Of a DNA stretch of 41,079 nucleotides, positions 15,814 through 23,385 are shown piece by piece. The position numbers were made by a program, and so were the translations under genes. The DNA is taken from assembly GCA_040758525.1 (NCBI GenBank), contig JBFLVQ010000008.1:1-41079 (forward strand), in the 5' to 3' direction. The first letter of the stretch is position 1. Every line of letters starts with the position of its first letter. Source of the stretch: JBFLVQ01 sp040758525 (GTDB lineage: Bacteria > Acidobacteriota > Blastocatellia > Chloracidobacteriales > JADJPF01). Below the pieces are notes generated by a model. That model did not search any database. It worked only from the letters and a program-made list of their open reading frames with translations, and had not been told where the DNA came from.

Positions 15814-16797
15814 TTATAGCGTCGCCAATGCGGCACGCAGTTGTTCTACAGTGATATTTCCACCTGATAAAACGAGCGCAACAGTCTGTCCAGCAAGTTG
15901 TGTACGTAGCTTGAGAGCAGCAGCCAACGAGGCGGCGCCCGCAGCTTCTGCGAGTGTATGTGCCTTCTCTACGTATAGCGCGACCGCCTCTAGCAACTCC
16001 TCTTCACTAACAAGAACAAAACCATCCAATCGCTCCCAAATAATATGCTGTGGCAGTGCAAATGCGACACTGGTGGCAAGACCTTCTGCTGCAGTAGCCA
16101 TCTCGGCTGCGAGCAACTTCTTCTCGCGCCAAGAATTATAAGCAGCCGGCGCGCGTTCGGCTTGTACACCAATTACACGCACACGTGGATTGAGCGTCTT
16201 TGCTGCTAAACAGGCAGCAGCAGCACCGCTGCCACCACCAATAGGAACAATAATAGTATCGACTTCGGGTGCTTCTTCAACAATCTCCAGGGCAATTGTC
16301 GCTACACCAGCGATTAATAGCGGTTCGTTACCAGAATGTACATAACGAATATTCTCTGTACGCGCCAGTTCCTCACAATACTCGCGAGCTTCGTCAAAAG
16401 TATTGCCATGAAATAGTAGGTCTGCGCCAAGATTGCGTATCGCTGCGACTTTTAGTGGATTAGCCTGCTGTGGCACTACAATCGTTGCACGTACACCAAA
16501 TAGACGTGCAGCATAAGCGATCGATTGACCATGATTGCCTGTCGATGCAGCGATCACACCACGTGCGCGCTCTTGTGTAGAGAGCCTAGCAACTAGATTA
16601 ATGCCACCTCTTACCTTAAAAGCACCTACTGGGTGATGGTTCTCATGTTTGACTAATACTCGCGCACCAATGAGCTGATCTAAACCAGCATAATTGATCA
16701 ATGGTGTACGTAATAGATGGTGCGCGACCAACTGCTTAGCTCGCAGAATATCGGTAAAAGTTGGCGGACTGATCGACACCTCGACACTGATTGACAT
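15814..16797 (-). CDS. Threonine/serine dehydratase (catabolic, no ACT domain)
   Basis: A fold-type II PLP enzyme of 327 residues. The PLP lysine is K61 in GAFKVRGGIN, the phosphate loop is IGGGSGAAAA, and ASTGNHGQSIAYAARLFG is the usual Asn-containing cofactor block. Length and the absence of a C-terminal regulatory domain match catabolic threonine ammonia-lyase or serine racemase/dehydratase relatives. It produces 2-oxobutyrate (or pyruvate) and ammonia through a free enamine that RidA-type proteins clear. The ATG at 16797 is preceded by GGAGG at ideal spacing. The 200-base region to the divergent cyanophycinase gene holds the control sites for both. Exact substrate preference, including serine racemase activity, is unresolved. 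Confidence 0.9.
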   Translation of the reverse strand: MSISVEVSISPPTFTDILRAKQLVAHHLLRTPLINYAGLDQLIGARVLVKHENHHPVGAFKVRGGINLVARLSTQERARGVIAASTGNHGQSIAYAARLFGVRATIVVPQQANPLKVAAIRNLGADLLFHGNTFDEAREYCEELARTENIRYVHSGNEPLLIAGVATIALEIVEEAPEVDTIIVPIGGGSGAAAACLAAKTLNPRVRVIGVQAERAPAAYNSWREKKLLAAEMATAAEGLATSVAFALPQHIIWERLDGFVLVSEEELLEAVALYVEKAHTLAEAAGAASLAAALKLRTQLAGQTVALVLSGGNITVEQLRAALATL

Positions 16798-16919
16798 AAC
16801 TTGCCTCCGTTTCTAGGCTTTCTACACGACCACAGGGCTAATAAGCATTAATAGTTCCAGCTCATCTGTGCAAATGCAAGTAGGATCCTCCGGTAAGATT
16901 GGCATGAGAACTAAAACCC

Positions 16920-16948
16920 TTGAAATAACCTATTCTTTTACATAGAAT
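16920..16948 (+). promoter_or_regulatory. Probable promoter of the cyanophycin operon
   Basis: TTGAAA (16920-16925) and TAGAAT (16943-16948) are separated by the optimal 17 bases, and each differs from the sigma-70 consensus at one position. Transcription would start near 16955, about 50 bases before the cyanophycinase start codon. Confidence 0.5.
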
Positions 16949-17004
16949 TTTCCCTTCACTGATATTCACCAATATTTCCGGCTTAGGATGGAAAAGTTTC
17001 ACGA

Positions 17005-17835
17005 ATGGTAAAAAAGTCTAATGGAGCAAAGCCAGGAACGTTGCTGGTTATTGGCGGCGCCGAAGATAAGTATGAAGAGAAATATATTCTTACCCGCTTT
17101 TTCGAACTAAGTGGCGGTAAACGCGCTAATATTGCGATTCTGCCTACAGCATCGCAGGATGAGCGTACTGGTACTGCCTATCAAAAGATATTTATGGATT
17201 TTGGCGCACGCTCGGTTCAAGTACTACCGCTATTCCAGCGTGAAGATGCCGATGAATTGGCAACTCGCATACTTGAGAACGCTAGTGGTATCTTTCTTAC
17301 AGGTGGCGACCAGAATAAAATTCTTGCCGTGTTGCACGGTAGTGAGGCGCTCACAGCAATTCAAAAGGCACATACACGTGGTACAGTAATTGGTGGTACT
17401 TCGGCAGGCGCAGCGGCTCTTTCTGATCCTATGATTGCTGGTGGCAGTCGTGGTAGTTTAGCCCGTTCTGGAATGGCCAAGATTGCCCCTGGATTAGGAA
17501 TCGCCAAGTCGCTTATCATCGACCAACATTTTCACCAGCGCGAACGATTAGGCCGTCTGCTCTATGCCGTGATTCTACACCCAAAATTGATTGGGTTGGG
17601 CGTTGATGAGGATACTGCTGCAATTATCTATCCGAATGGCGATATCGATGTGATTGGACGCGGTACAGTAACAATTGTTGATGGCAGCAAGCTAAAGATG
17701 TTTAATCCTGCCAGCGTACCAGACAAAAGTCCTATAGTCTTTTCTAATATGAAATTGCATACTCTCACACATGGCGGTCGATTCTCATTAAAAACTAAGT
17801 CGCTGATACTTGAGCGACGTAACCAAGGAGATTAA
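17005..17835 (+). CDS. cphB: Cyanophycinase
   Basis: A serine exopeptidase of family S51 that degrades cyanophycin (multi-L-arginyl-poly-L-aspartate) to beta-Asp-Arg dipeptides. The nucleophile S133 lies in GGTSAGAAAL, equivalent to S132 of the characterised cyanobacterial enzyme. FLTGGDQNKI, DQHFHQRERLGRL and GLGVDEDTAAII are family blocks. The 276-residue length is normal and there is no signal peptide, fitting the intracellular form. The start at 17005 has only a distant AGGATGG. The next gene's ribosome site (AAGGAG) lies within the last codons of this one, and only five bases separate them, so synthesis and degradation of the polymer are encoded as one operon. No isoaspartyl dipeptidase gene is visible to finish the breakdown. 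Confidence 0.93.
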   Translation: MVKKSNGAKPGTLLVIGGAEDKYEEKYILTRFFELSGGKRANIAILPTASQDERTGTAYQKIFMDFGARSVQVLPLFQREDADELATRILENASGIFLTGGDQNKILAVLHGSEALTAIQKAHTRGTVIGGTSAGAAALSDPMIAGGSRGSLARSGMAKIAPGLGIAKSLIIDQHFHQRERLGRLLYAVILHPKLIGLGVDEDTAAIIYPNGDIDVIGRGTVTIVDGSKLKMFNPASVPDKSPIVFSNMKLHTLTHGGRFSLKTKSLILERRNQGD

Positions 17836-17840
17836 AACTG

Positions 17841-20459
17841 ATGAAAGTCCTCGACACGCAGGTCTTTCGAGGCCCCAATATCTATAGCCTTAAACCGGTC
17901 ATTAAACTTAAACTCGATATAGAAGAATTAGAAGAGCGTCCTTCCAACAAGATCGAGCATTTCACAGACCGACTAGTAGAGATGATCCCTTCTATTTATG
18001 AGCATCGCTGTTCAGAGGGTGTGGCAGGTGGTTTTATCTACAGGTTGCGCGAAGGCACCTGGATGGGCCATATCGTTGAGCATATCTCGCTTGAGTTACA
18101 GTGTCTGGTAGGTACTCCAGTAGGATATGGTAAATGTCGTTCTGCTGGTCAACCTGGCATCTACAATGTTATCTATTCCTACATTGAAGAGAAGGTGGGT
18201 TTGCGCGCAGGCCGTATTGCAATCAAATTGGTAGAGCATCTTGCTTACAATCATCCATTCGATTTCAAGGCTGAGATGGCAGAGCTTAGCCGTATACTAG
18301 AAGATGCCGCTTATGGTCCATCTACACAGGCAATGATCGACAAGGCGAAAGAACGCAATATTCCTGTGCTACGCCTTAATGATCGTAACTTGGTACAACT
18401 TGGTCATGGCGTCTACCAGAAACGTATACAAGCCACCGTCACTTCACTCACTAATTTGATTGCTGTCGATATCGCTTGCGATAAGGAGCTGACTAAAAAA
18501 CTACTCGATGATGTTGGTATCCCCGTACCTAAAGGACGTGTTGTTGGCAATGAGGAGGATGCCTTAGAAGCCGCACAGGATATTGGTTATCCAGTAGTAG
18601 TAAAGCCGCTCGATGGAAATCATGGCAAAGGTGTGGCAATCGGTATTAAGACTGATGAGACACTCCTTCAGGCATTCAAAATCGCACAAGACTATTCCGA
18701 CAATGTGATCATCGAACGTTACATATCAGGGCGTGACCATCGTATACTGGTAGTCAATGGTGAAGTGATTGCCGTCTCTGAACGTGTACCTGCACATGTT
18801 GTGGGCAATGGCAAAAATAGTCTTAAGGAACTTATCGATATTGCCAATCAGGATCCACGGCGTGGCGAAGGCCATGAGAAACCGCTTACTAAGATCTTTG
18901 TTAATGCTGAATCAGAACGCCTCATCAGTGAACAAGGATATACACTCGATGCTATTCCACCTGAGGGCAAGTTTGTCTATCTAAAATATACCGCTAATAT
19001 CAGCACAGGTGGTACAGCGATAGATCGAACCGATGATACACACTTCTCGATTATCGAGATGGCAAAACGTGCTGCTCGTGTAATCGGTCTTGATATTGCT
19101 GGTATTGATCTACTTACCAGCGATATTACTCGTCCTGTGGAAGAGACTGGCGGTGCGATCTGTGAAGTAAATGCCGCACCTGGTTTCCGTATGCATGTAC
19201 ATCCAACTGAGGGGCGACCACGCGATGTTGCTACCCCAGTGCTCAATATGCTCTTCCCACCTGGCAGTCCTAGCCGTATACCGATGGTTGCCATCACAGG
19301 CACTAATGGCAAGACCACAACTGTGCGTATGCTTGCACATATCCTGAAGATGGCTGGCCGTAAGGTTGGCCTTACTACTACTGACGGTCTTTATATTGAT
19401 GGTAAACGTATTCTCACAGGCGATCTTACAGGTCCTTGGTCAGCACAGATGGTACTGCGCGATCCAACCGTAGACTTTGCCGTACTGGAGACGGCGCGTG
19501 GTGGTATTCTGCGTGCGGGATTAGGGTTCGACTATTGCAATATCGGTGTCATTACCAATATCAGTGAGGATCATTTGGGACTGCGTGGCATTGAGACGTT
19601 AGAAGAATTGGCCTTTGTAAAATCTCTTGTAATCGAAGTGGTTGAGCCTAATGGTTACGCAATACTTAATGCAGAAGATCCTATGGTAGTAAAACTGGCC
19701 GACCGTGCCGGTGGGAGGCTTGCCTATTTCTCACTCAATCCTAACAATGAGGTGATCCAGCAACATCGTGCACAAGGCGGCACAGTGATTACGCTAAGCG
19801 ATCAAGTAATAAAGATCTTCCAGGGTTCTTACGAGATTCCTGTAATGAATATCAACTCTATTCCTGCTACCTTTAATGGCCGTGCAATGGCGAATGTTGC
19901 TAATGCAATGGCAGCAATTCTTTCATCATATCTCTCCGGTGTGAAGATTGATGATATACGTTCTGGACTAAAGACCTTCACGACCAGCTTCTATTTGGCG
20001 CCGGGCCGCTTGAACTTAGAGCAGGTTGGTGATTTTCATGTGTTACTCGATTATGCACATAATACTGCGGCATATGAGGCGCTTACCCGCTTTGTCTCAC
20101 AATTAAAGGTTTCTCGTCGTGTTGGTGTGGTAGCTGCACCAGGAGATCGTCGTGACATAGATATAGAAAATATGGGTGCGCTAGCTGGCAAGATCTTTTC
20201 ACGTCTAATTGTCAAAGAGGATGATGATCAGCGTGGCCGCAAACCTGGCGAGACGGCAGAGAAACTGAAACTGGCTGCCATTGCAGCAGGGCTAGCGGAA
20301 AAGGAGACTAAAATAATCTTGAATGAAGTAGAAGCAATCGACTATGCCCTCAAGCATGCCAAGAAAGATGATCTACTAGTGATTACTTGTGACAATATTA
20401 AACGCTGCTTTGAACAGGTAGTACGCTATCGTGATAGCTTGCGCAAAGAGCAGATCTGA
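17841..20459 (+). CDS. cphA: Cyanophycin synthetase
   Basis: Polymerises aspartate and arginine into the nitrogen reserve cyanophycin using ATP. At 872 residues it has the three expected parts: an N-terminal domain (1 to about 160), an ATP-grasp domain (about 200-480, with KPLDGNHGKGVAIG and the late ICEVNAAPGFRMH), and a Mur-ligase-like domain (about 485-872) starting with the P-loop GTNGKTTTVRML. The GRLNLEQ and DYAHNTAAYEAL blocks of the Mur domain are present. The ATG at 17841 has AAGGAG nine bases upstream. A strong hairpin with a T-run follows 35 bases after the stop. The protein looks complete and active. Acidobacterial relatives exist, so it is not by itself evidence of cyanobacterial origin. 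Confidence 0.96.
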   Translation: MKVLDTQVFRGPNIYSLKPVIKLKLDIEELEERPSNKIEHFTDRLVEMIPSIYEHRCSEGVAGGFIYRLREGTWMGHIVEHISLELQCLVGTPVGYGKCRSAGQPGIYNVIYSYIEEKVGLRAGRIAIKLVEHLAYNHPFDFKAEMAELSRILEDAAYGPSTQAMIDKAKERNIPVLRLNDRNLVQLGHGVYQKRIQATVTSLTNLIAVDIACDKELTKKLLDDVGIPVPKGRVVGNEEDALEAAQDIGYPVVVKPLDGNHGKGVAIGIKTDETLLQAFKIAQDYSDNVIIERYISGRDHRILVVNGEVIAVSERVPAHVVGNGKNSLKELIDIANQDPRRGEGHEKPLTKIFVNAESERLISEQGYTLDAIPPEGKFVYLKYTANISTGGTAIDRTDDTHFSIIEMAKRAARVIGLDIAGIDLLTSDITRPVEETGGAICEVNAAPGFRMHVHPTEGRPRDVATPVLNMLFPPGSPSRIPMVAITGTNGKTTTVRMLAHILKMAGRKVGLTTTDGLYIDGKRILTGDLTGPWSAQMVLRDPTVDFAVLETARGGILRAGLGFDYCNIGVITNISEDHLGLRGIETLEELAFVKSLVIEVVEPNGYAILNAEDPMVVKLADRAGGRLAYFSLNPNNEVIQQHRAQGGTVITLSDQVIKIFQGSYEIPVMNINSIPATFNGRAMANVANAMAAILSSYLSGVKIDDIRSGLKTFTTSFYLAPGRLNLEQVGDFHVLLDYAHNTAAYEALTRFVSQLKVSRRVGVVAAPGDRRDIDIENMGALAGKIFSRLIVKEDDDQRGRKPGETAEKLKLAAIAAGLAEKETKIILNEVEAIDYALKHAKKDDLLVITCDNIKRCFEQVVRYRDSLRKEQI

Positions 20460-20493
20460 CTTAGCACATATAGTTGGCGCAATGGATTAAAGT

Positions 20494-20542
20494 AACAGAG
20501 CGTTCAAATGGCTTTTAACCTGTTTGAACGCTCTGCTGTTTT
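20494..20542. terminator. Intrinsic terminator after cphA
   Basis: A perfect 13-bp stem, CAGAGCGTTCAAA (20496-20508) with TTTGAACGCTCTG (20523-20535), a 14-base loop, and CTGTTTT after it. It lies between convergent cphA and the ECF sigma factor gene. The T-rich tail favours termination of cphA, but it may serve both. Confidence 0.85.
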
Positions 20543-20589
20543 ATGAAAGGAGTTATGATTAGTTGTATAAGAAGTTATGATATTTTGTA

Positions 20590-21210
20590 TTAAGCCTGTT
20601 CGAGGGCCTCTGCTACTGTCTCGACATTACTATTTTCTACACGCTTGTGTAGCATGGCACGTAGCCGCATACGTGCTTTGTGCAGTTGTGATTTTGATGT
20701 GCCGGCGCTGATATTGAGAACGCGGGCAATCTCTTCATGCTCATAACCTTCGACATCATGTAATAGGAATACGGTGCGATAGCCGGTAGGTAGTTTTTCA
20801 ATTGCAGTGGCTAAGGCAATATGATCGATCACGGGCGCAGCCTGTGCCCGCTCTGTAAATGGTTCAACTGCTTCTGGCATTTCACCATCATCGGTAGTCA
20901 TCTCGGAACGCACCGATTTCTTGCGGAAATGCATTAAGACTTGATTAACGGTGATACGATGTAGCCAGGTGGTAAAGGCTGATTCGCCTCGGAAGCTTGC
21001 CAGCTTACGCTGAACTTGCAGAAAAACATCATGGGCTAGGTCTTCAGCATCCGCAACATTGGCAGTCATTCGTAAACAGAGGCTGTAGACACGGCGATAA
21101 TGTTGTCGGTAAAGTTCTTCGAAGGATATCTGTGTGGTATCTATATCTTTGCTATCTGAAATCATCACTACGTTGAGGTCATCAGCAAAACTTAAGCTAT
21201 GAGCTGTCAT
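20590..21210 (-). CDS. ECF-type RNA polymerase sigma factor
   Basis: A 206-residue sigma-70-family factor with only regions 2 and 4. Region 2 is FEELYRQHYRRVYSLCLRMT through DAEDLAHDVFLQVQRKL and FTTWLHRITVNQVLMHFRKK. Region 4 is LPTGYRTVFLLHDVEGYEHEEIA with the helix-turn-helix LNISAGTSKSQLHKARMRLR. I start it at 21210 (ATG with GGAGGAA upstream). A longer reading from 21279 would add a hydrophobic 23-residue stretch with no place in a sigma factor. No anti-sigma gene follows: the next gene downstream is convergent cphA. About 30 residues after region 4 (HKRVENSNVETVAEALEQA) are extra. The target promoters are not identifiable here; the polysaccharide genes upstream on the same strand are a possible but untested link. 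Confidence 0.93.
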   Translation of the reverse strand: MTAHSLSFADDLNVVMISDSKDIDTTQISFEELYRQHYRRVYSLCLRMTANVADAEDLAHDVFLQVQRKLASFRGESAFTTWLHRITVNQVLMHFRKKSVRSEMTTDDGEMPEAVEPFTERAQAAPVIDHIALATAIEKLPTGYRTVFLLHDVEGYEHEEIARVLNISAGTSKSQLHKARMRLRAMLHKRVENSNVETVAEALEQA

Positions 21211-21517
21211 TGGTCTCTTCCTCCACTTCCCTGCCGCCACAATGGCTGTGACAACAAGTGTACAAGCTATTATTTTCATTAACTTGTCGTGCCCACTCGA
21301 TTAGAAAGCAAATCCTATGCACAAAGCTGGGAAGGGAGCTGAAGGGCCTGGAATATTTTCGTCCACTGACGCTATGATTTAGCAAAACAATAGTTTGCTC
21401 TTATTAGGGTAAAGCCTAAATTGTTCTTTAGATGCGCGAGCCGGACGAAATGTGCGCTTAGATATACTTTTTACTGCAGTTTTGCACGATATCGTGTATC
21501 TCGACCTCAACTTTTAA
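21211..21517. other. Gene-free gap between the ECF sigma gene and asnB-like gene
   Basis: A stretch of 307 bases holding the leader of the sigma gene (minus strand). No convincing coding sequence or RNA is visible. It contains an exact 12-base palindrome CACGATATCGTG (21485-21496) just past the asnB-like stop, and an imperfect AGCAAA / TTTGCT hairpin near 21381-21399. I see no clear promoter for the sigma gene. Confidence 0.5.
21485..21496. promoter_or_regulatory. Perfect 12-bp palindrome
   Basis: CACGATATCGTG is self-complementary with no spacer, 22 bases beyond the stop codon of the asnB-like gene on the minus strand. It has no loop or T-run, so a protein-binding site is more plausible than a terminator. 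Chance occurrence is possible. Confidence 0.3.
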
Positions 21518-23374
21518 TCAAGGTAAGAAACAACGGTGCCAATACTCAAAGATGAGTAGAGTAAATAGTTCCTCATTGCGATCAACACGACCTGTCTCAT
21601 GCTCAGTGATCAATTCTGCGATCTTATCTACCTTAAAATACCTGCGTACAATTGCGTTATGGGCAAGTAACACAGCACGCATCTGTGTGCGCAGATCTTC
21701 TGCAAACCAACGTCGTAGAGGAGTAGGAAAACCCCGCTTAGGACGGCTAATGATCTCGTCTGGTAATAGATTAGCCATTGCCTCTTTTAGTAAGAATTTC
21801 CTTATACCCTTACGTAATTTAAGGCTAGTAGGCAATCCTGCAGCATATTCCATTAGTACATGATCTAGAAAAGGCACACGTAACTCTTGTGCATTGGCCA
21901 TTGTCATCTTATCGGCTTTTACTAACAGATCATCAGGCAGCCAGACCTTGGTGTCTATGAAAAGCATCTGGTTAAGTCTCCCTGCATCCTGCACCATTTG
22001 GTAATAAGGGGCAAACAACTCAGCAATAGTATTACCATTATAGGATGATGTAGACCACAACTCATGTTTAAGATCATCAGCAAGCGCGCTAGACACACCT
22101 CGATAACGTGCTTCGAAAGGTAGCCCAGCCAATAGTAGATACTTGCGTGCCTTTACTGTAGGGAGAAACTGCCGCCAGAATGGTTGTACAATAGTTGCGA
22201 AAGGACGATAAAACTTGTAGAGCATCTCCAATGTCAGCATACGTTGGTAGATTGTATAACCAGCCAGCAATTCATCGGCGCCTTCACCAGAAAGCACTAC
22301 AGTAGCATATTGGCGTGCTAGTCTAGAAATGAAGTAGAGTGGTATACAGGAAGAGTCTGCGACTGGCTCGTCCATATACCAAACCAGCTCCTGCATAAAA
22401 TCTTGGAACTCTGCAGGCTTGACCTGAAATTCATAATGCTCGGTATTGAAGTGTGTTGCCACTAGACGCGCATACTTCAACTCACTGATCTCATCATCTC
22501 CTTGATAGCCTACAGAAAAGGTTTTGATCTTGGCTATCCCTAGCTCACTCATTAGTGCTACTATCGCGCTAGAGTCAACACCTCCAGAAAGGAATACACC
22601 TAATGGCACCTCACTCATCAGGCGTATCTGTACACACTCTTTGAGCAATGTATGAAATTCATCTACTTCTTCGCGCAATGGCCGTATCGCACGCTCATAA
22701 AAGTCTAACTCCCAGTATTTGCGTATCTCTACACCATTCTCATCAACAATCATTAAGTGGCCGGGCTGAAGCTTAAAGATATTCTTAAACATAGTAAGCG
22801 GTCCCGGCACATAACGTAGTGAAAGGTAATGGTTGAGCGCAATTGGTTCTACTTCTGTATGGACTTCTGGATGCGTAAGCAATGATTTTATCTCTGAGGC
22901 AAACAGGAAAAACTTGTTGTTATGATAGTAGTAGAGTGGCTTCTTCCCTAATCGATCACGTGCAATAACAAGCCGACGACGACGCTCGTCCCAGATTGCG
23001 AAGGCAAACATGCCTCGCAATCTCTTTACACTATCATCACCGTACTCCTCATAAGCATGTACGATCACTTCTGTATCAGAGCGAGTGTTGAAAATATGGC
23101 CACGTTGCGTTAATTCCTTGCGTAATTCAGTATGGTTGTAGATCTCGCCATTAAAGATGATCCAGATCGAATTATCTTCGTTAGCAAGAGGTTGATGTCC
23201 TCCACTGAGATCTATGATACTCAAGCGACGGTGGCCCAACGCGACATTACGATTCAAGTAATAACCTTGATCATCAGGACCACGATGCTTGATTATTTCA
23301 TTCATACGTTTAATCAACGCCTGCTCTACAGGTTGTTGATGATCGAATATCAATATGCCGCAGATCCCACACAT
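21518..23374 (-). CDS. AsnB-type glutamine-dependent amidotransferase (polysaccharide-cluster type)
   Basis: A 618-residue class II amidotransferase. The N-terminal glutaminase begins MCGICGIL, so Cys2 is exposed after Met removal; RLSIIDLSGGHQPL and FNGEIYN are the glutamine-binding blocks. The synthetase half has the ATP-pyrophosphatase loop LSGGVDSSAIVA. In sequence it is an asparagine synthase, but this long form is commonly found in exopolysaccharide loci (for example exosortase-linked EPS loci), where it probably amidates a sugar acid or other precursor. Neighbours support this: the heparinase-fold gene lies 11 bases upstream and the glycosyltransferase overlaps that one. GAGGTGAAG precedes the ATG. 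A role in cellular asparagine supply cannot be excluded. Confidence 0.9.
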   Translation of the reverse strand: MCGICGILIFDHQQPVEQALIKRMNEIIKHRGPDDQGYYLNRNVALGHRRLSIIDLSGGHQPLANEDNSIWIIFNGEIYNHTELRKELTQRGHIFNTRSDTEVIVHAYEEYGDDSVKRLRGMFAFAIWDERRRRLVIARDRLGKKPLYYYHNNKFFLFASEIKSLLTHPEVHTEVEPIALNHYLSLRYVPGPLTMFKNIFKLQPGHLMIVDENGVEIRKYWELDFYERAIRPLREEVDEFHTLLKECVQIRLMSEVPLGVFLSGGVDSSAIVALMSELGIAKIKTFSVGYQGDDEISELKYARLVATHFNTEHYEFQVKPAEFQDFMQELVWYMDEPVADSSCIPLYFISRLARQYATVVLSGEGADELLAGYTIYQRMLTLEMLYKFYRPFATIVQPFWRQFLPTVKARKYLLLAGLPFEARYRGVSSALADDLKHELWSTSSYNGNTIAELFAPYYQMVQDAGRLNQMLFIDTKVWLPDDLLVKADKMTMANAQELRVPFLDHVLMEYAAGLPTSLKLRKGIRKFLLKEAMANLLPDEIISRPKRGFPTPLRRWFAEDLRTQMRAVLLAHNAIVRRYFKVDKIAELITEHETGRVDRNEELFTLLIFEYWHRCFLP

Positions 23375-23385
23375 TCAACTTCACC

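Noticed and set aside
21211..21279. 23-residue hydrophobic N-terminal extension of the ECF sigma factor
   Set aside because: It contains the GGAGGAA ribosome site of the internal ATG at 21210, and a signal-like helix makes no sense on a sigma factor.
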